Positions 1 to 13,815 are shown, counted from the stretch's first letter. The stretch is 64,000 nt of DNA from Micromonospora sp. NBC_00421 (GCF_036017915.1 NZ_CP107929.1:2821501-2885500), one strand, 5' to 3'. Notes: a model not told the origin generated them from the sequence alone. Made by a program: numbers and translations.

Positions 1-506
1 GGCACCTGCTCGACCTCGGGCATCGACGGATCGGGGTGATCTCCGGCCCGACCGAGCGGCTGTGCGCCAGGGCCCGCCTGGACGGCGCACGGGCAGCCCT
101 GGAGGCGGCCGGGGTCGGGCTGCCCGCGCGTTGGCTCCGCGTCGGCCCCTGGTTCTCCTTCGAGGACGGTCTGCGCCTGGGCGGGGAACTCCTGCGGCAG
201 GATCCCGCGCCGACGGCGATCCTGTGCGGCAACGACCTGCAGGCCCTGGGGGTCTACGAGGCGGCCCGGTTGGCCGGTCGCCGGATTCCCCAGGACCTGA
301 GCGTGGTGGGCTTCGACGACATCCCGTACACCACGTTGTGCGGACCGCCGATGACCTCGGTGCGGCAGCCGCTGGCCGAGATGGGGGCCGTCGCCACCCG
401 GATGGTGTTGGCCCTGGCCGCCCACCAGAGTCTCGCCCAGACCCGGGTGGAGTTGGCGACCACGCTTGTGGTGCGGGACAGCACCGCCGTCGTGCGGGAG
501 CGCTGA
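1..506 (+). CDS. LacI/GalR-family transcriptional regulator, C-terminal part (5' end outside window)
   Basis: The open frame enters from the left edge and reads HLLDLGHRRIGVISGP, the typical start of the second sugar-binding subdomain of LacI-family repressors. It continues through a CGNDLQALGVYEAARLAGRRIP segment and the family hallmark LSVVGFDD near the C-terminus. The helix-turn-helix lies outside the window. The C-terminal half closely resembles that of the LacI regulator at 15040-16092 (shared NDLQALGVY and LELATTL stretches), so the two are probably paralogues. It is likely a sugar-responsive repressor of neighbouring hydrolase genes; the ligand cannot be told. A GTG at 36 lies inside the domain and is not the start. 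Confidence 0.9.
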   Translation, partial: HLLDLGHRRIGVISGPTERLCARARLDGARAALEAAGVGLPARWLRVGPWFSFEDGLRLGGELLRQDPAPTAILCGNDLQALGVYEAARLAGRRIPQDLSVVGFDDIPYTTLCGPPMTSVRQPLAEMGAVATRMVLALAAHQSLAQTRVELATTLVVRDSTAVVRER

Positions 507-1100
507 CCCCCGGCGGGAGCGCTGACCCCCGGTCTGCCCGCGCCGGGGCTACCGGGGGGGACCTCCTGGAAACCTGTCCTTGTCGTTACCGAACGATTTC
601 GAGTAGCATCCGATTCGATCGATACGGCATGTCGTCATGAGGCGGCCTCCAGCGCACACGGCGCTCTCCAGCGCACGCGGCGGTCTCCAGCACGCGGCGG
701 TCTCCAGCGCACGAGGCGGTTCCGGCTTCCACCGGTGGCGCACCGCCCGACGCCCATCTCGACGCGCCGGTCGATGTCATGGTTCACCGTCCGGGTCGGC
801 GGGGCCGCCCCCGACACGGGCGCGGGCCAGTGACCATCGAGGACCGAGGAAGGGACAGAGGCCACACGTTCACCGTCAGTTCGCGCGCCGCCTGCGATCC
901 GTGATGACGAAAATCACGGTACGCGGACGACACTCGGTCACGTCGTCGACCCACCCGGGGCGACACGCCGCGTAGACTCTCGCTGATCCAGCGTTGTCCA
1001 CGGCGTGTGCGCCCATGCCTTGTTCCTGACGTCCCTGCTCGGACGCCGGGCCGGGCCGCTTCGCCGTCAACGGGCTGCGGGGCGGACCGAGAGGTGTGGG
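507..1100. other. Intergenic region between two LacI-type regulator genes
   Basis: About 590 bases with no convincing gene; the short frames here are low-complexity Arg/Pro translations. It contains a tandem repeat (641-720) and an imperfect operator-like element CGAACGATTTCG at 590-601 (arms CGAA/TTCG around CGAT). This element is loosely like the GAAACTTTC-type sites near 16.2-16.4 kb. It presumably holds the promoter of the regulator starting at 1101. Confidence 0.5.
641..720. repeat. Short degenerate tandem repeat, about four copies of a roughly 20-bp unit
   Basis: The unit is close to CTCCAGCGCACGCGGCGGT and occurs four times with small differences in length and base (starting near 641, 663, 683 and 701). 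It is non-coding. No function is evident; replication slippage in GC-rich DNA would explain it. Confidence 0.7.
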
Positions 1101-2105
1101 ATGACTGTGCGCGCTCCTGCGATGAGAGACGTGGCCCGCCTCGCCGGAGTCTCCCACCAGACCGTCTCGCGCGTCCTCAACGGCCATCCCCACGTGCGTG
1201 AACAGACCCGGCTGCGGGTGCAGGCCGCGATCACCGAGCTCGGCTACCGACCGAACCGGGCGGCCCGCACGCTGGTCACCGGCCGGTCACAGGTGCTCGG
1301 TGTGGTGGCGCTCAACACCACTCTCTACGGCCCGGCGTCGTTGCTCTCCGCCTTCGAGCTCGCCGCCGCCGAGGCGGGGTTCGCCGTCAGCGTGGGCAGC
1401 GTCCGCAACCTGGACCGCACCTCCATCACCGCCGTCGTCGAGCGGCACCTGGCGCACCGGGTGGCCGGCATCGTGGTGATCGCCCCGGTGGAGTCCGCCG
1501 GCGAGGCGCTGGAGTGCCTGCCCACCCACATCCCCCTGGTCACCGTGGACGGCGACCCCCGCCGACAGGTGCCACTTGTCACCATCGACCAGGTGGAGGG
1601 CGGGCGGTTGGCCACCCGGCACCTGCTCGACGCGGGCCACCGGACCGTCTGGCACGTGTCCGGCCCGGCCGACTGGTTCGACAGCGCGGGGCGGATCGCC
1701 GGCTGGCGGGAGACGTTGCAGGCGGCGGGAGCGGAGGTTCCCCCGGTGCTCCAGGCGGACTGGTCCGCCGCCTCCGGGTACCGCTGCGGGCAGATGCTGG
1801 CCCGCAGCCCGGAGGTGACCGCCATCTTCACGGCCAACGACGATCTCGCCCTCGGCGTGCTGCACGCGCTGCACGAGCACGGTCGGCGGGTGCCGGAGGA
1901 GGTCAGTGTGGTCGGCTTCGACGACGTCCCGGACGCCCCGTACTTCATCCCACCGTTGACCACCGTCCGGCCGGACTTCGACACCGTGGCGGAGGCCAGC
2001 CTCGGCCTGCTGTTGACGCAGATCGACGCGGGCGTCGACCACACGTTGCGGCAGACCATCTCCCCCACCCTGATCACCCGGGACAGCGTCGCTCCACCCC
2101 GGTGA
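1101..2105 (+). CDS. LacI-family transcriptional regulator
   Basis: 334-aa full-length LacI/GalR repressor. The N-terminus has the helix-turn-helix MRDVARLAGVSHQTVSRVLNG followed by the hinge (YRPNRAARTLVTGRS). The periplasmic-binding-protein-like effector domain ends with VSVVGFDDVPDAPYFIPPLTTVRP. ATG 1101 is chosen because GAGAGG lies just upstream; an in-frame start 32 codons earlier would add a long Arg-rich tail not seen in the family. The gene lies directly before the esterase/GH54/GH27 gene set on the same strand. A perfect 12-bp palindrome 94 bp after its stop is a plausible operator. It is likely a local repressor of arabinoxylan/arabinogalactan hydrolases; the effector sugar is unknown. 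Confidence 0.93.
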   Translation: MTVRAPAMRDVARLAGVSHQTVSRVLNGHPHVREQTRLRVQAAITELGYRPNRAARTLVTGRSQVLGVVALNTTLYGPASLLSAFELAAAEAGFAVSVGSVRNLDRTSITAVVERHLAHRVAGIVVIAPVESAGEALECLPTHIPLVTVDGDPRRQVPLVTIDQVEGGRLATRHLLDAGHRTVWHVSGPADWFDSAGRIAGWRETLQAAGAEVPPVLQADWSAASGYRCGQMLARSPEVTAIFTANDDLALGVLHALHEHGRRVPEEVSVVGFDDVPDAPYFIPPLTTVRPDFDTVAEASLGLLLTQIDAGVDHTLRQTISPTLITRDSVAPPR

Positions 2106-2198
2106 CGGGCGGGCGGACGCCGCGCCCGCCCGCCGTGCCGACCGCCCCGGATCAGGCGAACTCCGCACGCTGGCCGCCATCTATGGACAGCGCCCAGT

Positions 2199-2210
2199 GT
2201 TAACGTTAAC
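2199..2210. promoter_or_regulatory. Candidate LacI-family operator, perfect palindrome GTTAACGTTAAC
   Basis: The 12-bp perfect palindrome is AT-rich in an otherwise GC-rich context and sits between the LacI regulator (stop 2105) and the esterase start (2477). LacI-family operators are palindromes with a central CG, as here. Inference only. Confidence 0.5.
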
Positions 2211-2476
2211 GTAACGACAATCGTCGATCCTCGGGAACGAATCCGGGCCGTCCCGGTGACCTCCCGTCGGGTCCCGGGGGCCACGGCCGACGCCGTCGCG
2301 GCGGGCGGTGCCGGTCGCAGGCGGCCGGCGCAGAGCGGTCCGAGGCACCAGGACCGCCGCCTGCGGCAGCCGGGGCGGTGCGTCGCGGACGCTCGCACAC
2401 CCGAGGGCCGACGGTCGGAACCGACGCCCGCACCACACCTCGGCGCGGCGATCACACTCCGGAAGAGAGGCCACCG

Positions 2477-3838
2477 ATGAAGGGCAGTCTGCGCGCCGCG
2501 CTGGCAGCCGTCGTCCTCGGTATCGCGGCGACCACCGTCCTGATGACGGCGCAGCCCGCAACCGCGGCGACCCTGACCAGGGTGACGGGTTTCGGCAACA
2601 ACCCCACCAATCTCAACATGTACCTGTACGCGCCGAGCACGCTGGCGGCCCGACCGGCGCTGCTGCTCCTGGTGCACTACTGCGGGGGCTCGGCCAGTGG
2701 GATCTTCAACGGCAACGGACACGACTACGTGACCGCCGCCGACCGCTACGGTTACCTCATCGTCGTACCCGAGGCCACCCGCAGCGGGAACTGCTTCGAC
2801 GTCTCCACCCCGGCCGCGCTCACCCGCAACGGGGGCGGCGACTCGACCGGGATCATGTCGATGGTCGCGTACGCGCGGCAGCGCTACCCGGTCGACCCGG
2901 CCCGGATCGTGGTCTCCGGCTTCTCCTCCGGCGCGATGATGACCAACGTGCTCGCGGCGCAGTATCCCGACGTCTTCACGGCAGCGTCGGCGTTCTCGGG
3001 AGTGCCCGCCGGTTGTTTCGCCACCACCGACGGATCGCTGTGGAACAGCAGGTGCTCCGGCGGTAACGTGATCAAGACGGCGCAGCAGTGGGGCGACCAG
3101 GCCCGCGCGATGTACCCCGGATACTCGGGCCGCTACCCCCGGATGCAGCTGTGGCACGGAGCCACCGACACCACCCTGGCGTACCCCAACTTCGGCGAAG
3201 AGATCAAGCAGTGGACCAACCTGCACGGGTTGAGCACCACGCCCACCCTCACCGACCGCCCGCAGTCCTCCTGGACGCGCACCCGGTACGGCGGGACGGG
3301 CCCGCAGGCCCCAGTCGAGGGGATCAGCATCGCCGGGGTGGGTCACCAACTGCCGATGGCCGGCCAACTCGCGTACGCCATCACCTTCCTCGGCCTGGAC
3401 GGCACCGCGCCGTCGCCCACCCCCACCCCGACGCCGACAGCCACCCCGACGCCGACGCCGACGGTCACCCCGACCCCCACCTCGACCCCGACGCCCACGC
3501 CGACGTCGTCGCCGCAGTCAGGGGCCTGCCGGGTCACCGACACGATCAGCGCGTGGAACAGCGGGCTGACCGCGAGCATCACCATCGTCAACACCGCGAC
3601 CACCACGCTCAACGGATGGTCCCTGGGGTTCACCCTCCCCGCCGGGCAGGTCATCACCGGCGGCTGGAGTGCCAGCTACTCGCCGAGCAGCGGCCAGGTC
3701 ACCGCCACGAACGTCAGCTACAACGGCACGCTCGCCCCGGGCGCGGCGACCACGATCGGCTTCCAGGCCACCCACACCGGCAACGCCGCCGCCCCCACGG
3801 CGTTCACCCTGAACGGTGCGACCTGCGTGGTCGCCTGA
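2477..3838 (+). CDS. Secreted PHB-depolymerase-family carbohydrate esterase with C-terminal CBM2
   Basis: 453 aa. A signal peptide (MKGSLRAALAAVVLG... to about residue 31, ending ATA) precedes an alpha/beta-hydrolase domain of the PHB depolymerase/acetylxylan-feruloyl esterase type. The nucleophile motif GFSSG lies near residue 150, the acid Asp probably in HGATDTT and the catalytic His in VGHQLP. A Pro/Thr-rich linker (PTPTPT repeats) leads to a CBM2 domain flanked by Cys residues (ACRVTD... and ATCVVA). ATG 2477 has GGAAGAGAGG six bases upstream. It probably removes acetyl or feruloyl groups from xylan outside the cell. The gene is first in a same-strand run with GH54 and GH27 genes, and a paralogue lies at 10387-11721. 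Confidence 0.9.
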   Translation: MKGSLRAALAAVVLGIAATTVLMTAQPATAATLTRVTGFGNNPTNLNMYLYAPSTLAARPALLLLVHYCGGSASGIFNGNGHDYVTAADRYGYLIVVPEATRSGNCFDVSTPAALTRNGGGDSTGIMSMVAYARQRYPVDPARIVVSGFSSGAMMTNVLAAQYPDVFTAASAFSGVPAGCFATTDGSLWNSRCSGGNVIKTAQQWGDQARAMYPGYSGRYPRMQLWHGATDTTLAYPNFGEEIKQWTNLHGLSTTPTLTDRPQSSWTRTRYGGTGPQAPVEGISIAGVGHQLPMAGQLAYAITFLGLDGTAPSPTPTPTPTATPTPTPTVTPTPTSTPTPTPTSSPQSGACRVTDTISAWNSGLTASITIVNTATTTLNGWSLGFTLPAGQVITGGWSASYSPSSGQVTATNVSYNGTLAPGAATTIGFQATHTGNAAAPTAFTLNGATCVVA

Positions 3839-3965
3839 CCCGCCGTACCCACCCGCGTCCGTCGTCCCCGCGCGCCCACCATCGTCCCCGCGCGGCGTCC
3901 AGCGTCGACCCGTCCACCGCTCTGCCGGGACGCAGCGCACCGTCCACCCACCACCGGGAGATCCC

Positions 3966-5429
3966 GTGCGAGAGACCCGATTGCTCCGCCGACGGCCGGC
4001 GCTGGTCGCCGCCGCCACCCTCATGCTCGTCACCGCCGCAGCCGTCCAGACATCGGCATCGGCGGCCGCCGCCGGATGTCAGGTCAGCTACTCCGTCGGC
4101 TCGTCCTGGCAGGGCGGCTTCAGTGCCAACGTCACAGTCACCAATCTCGGTGACGCGATCAGCGGGTGGCGGCTGGTCTGGAGCTACACCGCAGGGCAGA
4201 CCATCACCCAACTGTGGAACGGCAGCTACACCCAGGCCGGCGCCCAGGTCACCGTCACCAACGCCAGCTACAACGCCGCGATCCCCACCAACGGCACCGC
4301 GAGCTTCGGCTTCAACGGGGCCTGGACCGGCAGTAATCCCGCCCCGGCCTCGTTCAGCCTGAACGGCACCACCTGCACCGGAGGGGTGAACCCGACCACC
4401 CCGCCGCCGACCACCGGCCCACCGCCGACCACGCCACCGCCGACCACCCCGCCCCCGACTACCCCACCGCCCGGCACCAGCCAGCCGTGTGACATCTACG
4501 CCGCCGGTGGCACCGCCTGCATCGCGGCGCACAGCACCACCCGGGCGCTCTACGCCGCCTACAACGGCTCGCTCTACCAGGTGCGCCGGTCCTCGGACAA
4601 CACCACCAGGAACATCGGTGTGCTCTCGCCCGGCGGACGGGCCAACGCCGCCGGCCAGGACAGCTTCTGCGCGAACACCAACTGCGTCATCACGATCATC
4701 TACGACCAGTCCGGACGCGGCAACAACCTCGGCTACCAGGGGGCCGGCGGCGTCGGTGGCGCCGTCCAGCCGGCGGTCGCGAACAAGGAGTCGGTGACGG
4801 TCGGCGGCGACAAGGTGTACTCGCTCTACATCCCCGGCAAGAGCAGTTACTGGCGCGACGGCCACCTGACCGGGGTGCCGACCGGGGCCGCGCCGGAGGG
4901 CATGTACATGGTCACCAGCGGCACCCACGTCAACAGCGGTTGCTGCTTCGACTACGGCAACAGCGAGACCACCCGTCGCGCCGACGGCGCCGGCGCGATG
5001 GACGCGATCTACTTCGGCACCAGCTGCTGGTTCGGTGGCTGCTCCGGCTCCGGGCCCTGGGTGCAGGCCGACCTGGAGTACGGCCTCTACCCGGGCGGCA
5101 GCAGTTCCTGGAACTCCAACCAGCGGGCGTTCACCAGCAAGTTCGTCACCGCCACCCTGAAGAACAACGGCACCTCGCGCTTCGCCATCAAGGGCAGCAA
5201 CGCCCAGTCCGGCAGCCTCTACACCCTCTACGACGGCTCGCTGCCGCGCGGCTACAGCCCGATGAAGAAGCAGGGCGCGATCATCCTGGGCAGCGGCGGG
5301 GACTGCTGCATCGACAACACCAACCAGAGCGTCGGCACGTTCTACGAGGGGGCGATGGTCGCCGGCTACCCGTCGGACGCGACCGAGAACGCGGTCCAGG
5401 CGAACATCACCGCCGCCGGCTACCGCTGA
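3966..5429 (+). CDS. Secreted alpha-L-arabinofuranosidase, CBM2 + GH54
   Basis: 487 aa. A signal peptide ends near ASAAAAG; a CBM2 follows (about residues 37-140, GCQVSYSV...TTCTGG), then a Pro/Thr linker (TTPPPTT repeats) and a GH54 catalytic domain from CDIYAAGGTACIAAHST to the end. The likely nucleophile is Glu about 371 (ADLEYG) and the likely acid/base Asp about 446 (GGDCCID), by family pattern. Fungal GH54 enzymes usually carry a C-terminal CBM42; that is absent and an N-terminal CBM2 replaces it. Start is GTG 3966 with GGGAG upstream; an upstream in-frame ATG would add a tail before the signal peptide. It should release arabinose side chains from arabinan or arabinoxylan. Confidence 0.9.
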   Translation: MRETRLLRRRPALVAAATLMLVTAAAVQTSASAAAAGCQVSYSVGSSWQGGFSANVTVTNLGDAISGWRLVWSYTAGQTITQLWNGSYTQAGAQVTVTNASYNAAIPTNGTASFGFNGAWTGSNPAPASFSLNGTTCTGGVNPTTPPPTTGPPPTTPPPTTPPPTTPPPGTSQPCDIYAAGGTACIAAHSTTRALYAAYNGSLYQVRRSSDNTTRNIGVLSPGGRANAAGQDSFCANTNCVITIIYDQSGRGNNLGYQGAGGVGGAVQPAVANKESVTVGGDKVYSLYIPGKSSYWRDGHLTGVPTGAAPEGMYMVTSGTHVNSGCCFDYGNSETTRRADGAGAMDAIYFGTSCWFGGCSGSGPWVQADLEYGLYPGGSSSWNSNQRAFTSKFVTATLKNNGTSRFAIKGSNAQSGSLYTLYDGSLPRGYSPMKKQGAIILGSGGDCCIDNTNQSVGTFYEGAMVAGYPSDATENAVQANITAAGYR

Positions 5430-5451
5430 TGCGACGACCCGAGGAGGTTCG

Positions 5452-7281
5452 ATGGACCACCGCACCGTACGACCGGCAGTCCGACGGACGGCCGTCCTGC
5501 TGGCCGCGATGCTGGTGCTCGTGACCGGTCTGGTCGGCACCCCGTCACCGGAGCCGGCACGGGCCTGGGACAACGGCGTCGCCGACACCCCGCCGATGGG
5601 CTGGAACAGTTACGACTCGTTCAACTGGAGCGTCACCGAGGCCGACGTCCGGGCCAACGCCGACTACATGGGCGCGAACCTGCGGCAGTACGGCTGGCAG
5701 TACATCGTCGTCGACTGGGCCTGGTACTTCCCCGGGCAGCACAACGGCAGCCCCAACCAGGACGCCAACCTGCAACCCCGGCTCCGGATGGACGGCAACG
5801 GCCGGCTGCTGCCCGACACCACCCGGTTCCCGTCGGCGACCGGCAGCAACGGGTTCAAGCCGCTTGCCGACCACGTGCACGCGCAGGGGCTGAAGTTCGG
5901 CGTACACCTGATGCGGGGGATTCCCCGGCAGGCGGTCGCGGACAACGTGCCGATCCTCGGCACCTCCTGCCGGGCCAACCAGATCGACGCCGGCAACAGC
6001 GCGGCCTGGCTCAACCTGATGTGGGGGCTGGACATGACCAACCCCTGCGCCCAGGCGTACCTCGACTCGGTGTTCCAGCTGCTGGCCTCGTGGGGCGTCG
6101 ACTTCGTGAAGATCGACGACATCGCCGCGCCTACCTACCGGCAGTCGGAGGTCGACGGATACCGGCTGGCGATCCAGCACAGCGGCCGACCGATGGTGCT
6201 GAGCCTGTCGCCGGGCGCGACGCCGCTGTCCGCCGGACCGCACGTGCAGAACAACGCGCACATGTGGCGGATCGTCAACGACCTGTGGGACAACTGGTCC
6301 TCCCTCGACGCCCTCTTCGACCAGCTCCGCGACTGGACGCCGTACCGCAAGACCGGTGCCTGGCCCGATCCGGACATGATCCCGATCGGTCGGCTGTCCA
6401 AGTACGGCCCGGTCGGCTCGCCGCGGTACTCGAACCTCACCGCGGACGAACAGCGCACCCTGATGACGCTGTGGGTGATCAACCGGGCGCCGCTGATGTG
6501 GGGCGGCAACCTGGTGGAGAACCGGGCGGCGGAGCTGGCACTGATGACCAACAGCGCGGTGCTCGCGGTCGACCAGCGCAGCGCCAACAACCGGCAGCTC
6601 ACCGGCGGCACCCGGCAGGTGTGGGTCGCCGACGTGCCGGACAGCACCGACCGGTACGTCGCGCTGTTCAACCGGGAGGGTGCGGCGGCCACCGTGTCGA
6701 TGAACCTGGCCGACCTCGGCATCGGCTCGGCCACCGCGACCGACCTCTGGTCCGGCGCGGCCCTCGGCACCTCGACCGGGACGTTCAGCCGCTCGTTGCC
6801 CGCCCACGGCGCCGGGCTCTACCGGTTGACGCCCCAGACCACCACCCCGACGCCGACGACGTACACCCTGACGGCGCAGCACAGCGCCAAGCTGTTGGAC
6901 GTCAGCAACGCCGGTACGGCCGACGGCACCAACGTCGTGCAGTGGACCGCGAACGGTCAGGCCAACCAGCGGTGGCGGTTCCAGGACGCCGGTGCTGGCT
7001 ATTACACGGTGACCAGCGGCAACAGCGGCAAGTGCCTCGACGTCTCCGGCGGTGCCGGCACGACCGCGGACGGTGCCCGGGTGGTGCAGTGGACCTGCAA
7101 CGGCGGCACCAACCAGCAGTGGCGACTCCAGGACGTCGGTGACGGTCAGGTGCAACTGGTCGCCCGGCACAGCAACAAGTGTCTCGACGTGCTCAACGCC
7201 GGCCTGACCGACGGGGTGCAGGTCGTGCAGTGGACCTGTGGCACCGGCGCGAACCAGCGGTGGCGGCGTACGCCGGTGTGA
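5452..7281 (+). CDS. Secreted GH27 alpha-galactosidase-like enzyme with C-terminal ricin-type CBM13
   Basis: 609 aa. A signal peptide ends near EPARA. The GH27 barrel begins TPPMGWNSYDSFNW. The nucleophile is Asp about 222 in FVKIDD and the acid/base is probably Asp about 277 in IVNDLWDNW. A C-terminal domain of three ricin-B repeats (KLLDVSNAG, KCLDVSGGAG and KCLDVLNAG, each followed by QW) forms a CBM13. Most alpha-galactosidases have a DDCW-type motif in the barrel that binds galactose O4/O6. Here the same place reads IVVDWAWYF, so specificity may differ (GH27 also includes beta-L-arabinopyranosidases). ATG 5452 has GAGGAGG upstream. The gene follows GH54 by 22 bp, probably in one transcript. 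Confidence 0.88.
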   Translation: MDHRTVRPAVRRTAVLLAAMLVLVTGLVGTPSPEPARAWDNGVADTPPMGWNSYDSFNWSVTEADVRANADYMGANLRQYGWQYIVVDWAWYFPGQHNGSPNQDANLQPRLRMDGNGRLLPDTTRFPSATGSNGFKPLADHVHAQGLKFGVHLMRGIPRQAVADNVPILGTSCRANQIDAGNSAAWLNLMWGLDMTNPCAQAYLDSVFQLLASWGVDFVKIDDIAAPTYRQSEVDGYRLAIQHSGRPMVLSLSPGATPLSAGPHVQNNAHMWRIVNDLWDNWSSLDALFDQLRDWTPYRKTGAWPDPDMIPIGRLSKYGPVGSPRYSNLTADEQRTLMTLWVINRAPLMWGGNLVENRAAELALMTNSAVLAVDQRSANNRQLTGGTRQVWVADVPDSTDRYVALFNREGAAATVSMNLADLGIGSATATDLWSGAALGTSTGTFSRSLPAHGAGLYRLTPQTTTPTPTTYTLTAQHSAKLLDVSNAGTADGTNVVQWTANGQANQRWRFQDAGAGYYTVTSGNSGKCLDVSGGAGTTADGARVVQWTCNGGTNQQWRLQDVGDGQVQLVARHSNKCLDVLNAGLTDGVQVVQWTCGTGANQRWRRTPV

Positions 7282-7314
7282 CGGGGAGGAACCGGTCTCG
7301 TACCGGGTGAGGGC

Positions 7315-7351
7315 AGACGCAGGGCCGGGTTCGCTCCCCGGCCCTGCGTCT
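7315..7351. terminator. Strong hairpin terminator after the GH27 gene
   Basis: A perfect 15-bp stem (7315-7329 pairing with 7337-7351) with a 7-base loop lies 33 bp past the GH27 stop. There is no U-tract, as is usual for actinomycete terminators. It could act in both directions between the convergent GH27 and GH59 genes. Confidence 0.8.
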
Positions 7352-7427
7352 ACGATCGGAGTACCGCCACCCGCCGGAACACGTCGGCCACCCGGCGCGC
7401 GGGACCACGCCGACGGGGCGGGGCGAC

Positions 7428-7452
7428 GCCCCCGGCGCATCGCGCCGGGGGC
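7428..7452. terminator. Hairpin terminator after the GH59 gene
   Basis: GCCCCCGGCGC and GCGCCGGGGGC form an 11-bp perfect stem around an ATC loop. It lies 21 bp past the GH59 stop (reading the minus strand). Confidence 0.75.
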
Positions 7453-7473
7453 GCACCCGTCACCGGCGTCCGG

Positions 7474-10335
<2,862 letters not shown>

Positions 10336-10364
10336 GGGTGGCCGACCCTAGGGATCGGCCACCC
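10336..10364 (-). terminator. Hairpin terminator after the second CBM2 esterase gene
   Basis: GGGTGGCCGA and TCGGCCACCC form a 10-bp perfect stem. The loop is itself a small palindrome (CCCTAGGG). It lies 22 bp past the stop of the minus-strand esterase gene. Confidence 0.75.
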
Positions 10365-10386
10365 CGACGTCGAAGCGGTCCGGTGG

Positions 10387-11721
10387 TCAGCTGGCCGTGC
10401 AGGTCGGGGTCACGCCCGCCGCGCTGCCAGTGCCCTGGAAACCGAACTCGGTCGACTGGCCCGCACCGAGCTGACCGTTGTAGTCCACATTCGTGAACCG
10501 CACCGTCCCGGAGGCACCACTGGCCGTCGCCGACCACGTGCCCGTCACACTCGTACCACCGGGCAGCGGCACACTCACCGTCCACCCACGCGTACCCGAG
10601 GAACCCGCGGTCACCTTCACCGTGGCCACGAAACCACCCGTCCACGAGTTCAACGACACCGACGCCGCACACCCGCCGGTTGCCGGCGGAGTCGTGACCG
10701 GTGGCGTCGTCGGGTTCGGCGGCGTCGTCGTGGGGTTCGGCGGTGGGGTGGTCGGATTCGGCGGGGTCGTCGTCGGATTCGGCGGCGGCGTGGTGGGGCT
10801 GGCGCTGTCGAAGCCGAGGAAGCGGACGGCCTGGGCGGCGTCGAACGGGATGGAGTGGCCGTACCCCTGGAAGCTGATCGCCTCCACCGGCGGCGTGCCA
10901 CCCGTGCCGCCGTAACGGGTCCGGGTGGCGCTGGTCTGCGGGTAGTCGGTGGAACTGGGGGTCTGGGACACGCCGAGCACGTTGGTCCACTGCTTGACCT
11001 GCTCGCCGAAGTTGACATAGCTCAGCGTGGTGTCCGTGGTGCCGTGCCAGATCTGCATCCGGGGCCGCTTGCCGGTGTAGCCGGGGTAGGCGTTACGCAC
11101 CAGATCGCCCCACTGCTGCGGGGTCTTGACGATCCGTCCGCCGGAACACTCGCTGTTCCACTCCGAGCCGTTGGTCGTGGCGAAGCAGCCGAACGGCACG
11201 CCGGAGGAGCTGATCCCGGCGTGGAACACGTCCGGGTAGACGCCCGCCATCACGTTGGTCATCATGGCGCCGGAGGAGAACCCGATGACGCCGATCCGGC
11301 TCGCATCGACCGGATAGCGGCCCCGGACATAATCGATCATGGACTTGAGGCCGACGGGGTCGCTGCCGCCGTCGCGCCGCAGGGCCTGCGGGGAGGAGAC
11401 GTCCCAGCACTTGCTGCTGCGGGTCACCGACGGGTAGATCACGATGTAGCCGTAGCGGTCGGCGAGGGAGCTGAGCCCGAAGGTGGAGTGCACCGCCGGG
11501 CCACTGCCGGTGCAGTAGTGCAGTGCCAACAGCAGCGCGGGCCGGGCCGCCACCCGATCCGGCACGTAGAGGTGCATCTGGAGATTTGTCGGGTTGGTGC
11601 CGAAGTTGGTCACCTGGGCCAGCGTCGCGGCCGACGCCGGGGTGGGGGCCGTGACCACGGCCGTCATCGTCGCCAGGGCGCTCGCCAGCGCGGCGGCCAG
11701 CAGGGTGATTCGTGATCTCAT
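10387..11721 (-). CDS. Secreted PHB-depolymerase-family carbohydrate esterase with C-terminal CBM2 (second copy)
   Basis: 444 aa. A signal peptide (MRSRITLLAAALASALATM...ASA) is followed by the same esterase fold as the gene at 2477-3838 (nucleophile GFSSG, acid Asp in HGTTDTT, His in GYGHSIP). A [14 protein letters not shown] linker leads to a CBM2. GAGGAACC precedes ATG 11721. The CBM2 coding sequence is almost identical at DNA level to that of the xylanase at 11906-13315. The gene follows that xylanase on the same strand, but a strong hairpin separates them, so it probably has its own promoter. Probable acetylxylan or feruloyl esterase. Confidence 0.9.
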   Translation of the reverse strand: MRSRITLLAAALASALATMTAVVTAPTPASAATLAQVTNFGTNPTNLQMHLYVPDRVAARPALLLALHYCTGSGPAVHSTFGLSSLADRYGYIVIYPSVTRSSKCWDVSSPQALRRDGGSDPVGLKSMIDYVRGRYPVDASRIGVIGFSSGAMMTNVMAGVYPDVFHAGISSSGVPFGCFATTNGSEWNSECSGGRIVKTPQQWGDLVRNAYPGYTGKRPRMQIWHGTTDTTLSYVNFGEQVKQWTNVLGVSQTPSSTDYPQTSATRTRYGGTGGTPPVEAISFQGYGHSIPFDAAQAVRFLGFDSASPTTPPPNPTTTPPNPTTPPPNPTTTPPNPTTPPVTTPPATGGCAASVSLNSWTGGFVATVKVTAGSSGTRGWTVSVPLPGGTSVTGTWSATASGASGTVRFTNVDYNGQLGAGQSTEFGFQGTGSAAGVTPTCTAS

Positions 11722-11860
11722 CGACGGTTCCTCTGTCGGAAGTCGGAAGTCGCCGGACGACGTGCCCGGCCCGCGCCTCGACTCCGCCGACGGACAGCGG
11801 TCCGACCCGGCAGGCGACGGCCCGGATCGATGTACGTCGAGCCGGTCGGGTGGCCGTGGA

Positions 11861-11899
11861 CCGTCGGCCCGACCCGGTGTCCCCGGGTCGGGCCGACGG
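11861..11899 (-). terminator. Strong hairpin terminator after the GH10 xylanase gene
   Basis: Perfect 17-bp stem (11861-11877 with 11883-11899) and a 5-base loop, 6 bp past the xylanase stop on the minus strand. Confidence 0.85.
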
Positions 11900-11905
11900 C
11901 GTAAC

Positions 11906-13783
<1,878 letters not shown>

Positions 13784-13815
13784 TCAAGTCGTAACGAAGC
13801 GAGCCAGGCCGATCC

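Noticed and set aside
3400..3520. Short tandem DNA repeats in Pro/Thr-rich stretches (also about 4390-4480, 10690-10800, 12200-12310)
   Set aside because: They encode flexible [12 protein letters not shown] linkers between catalytic domain and CBM2; ordinary for secreted actinomycete hydrolases.
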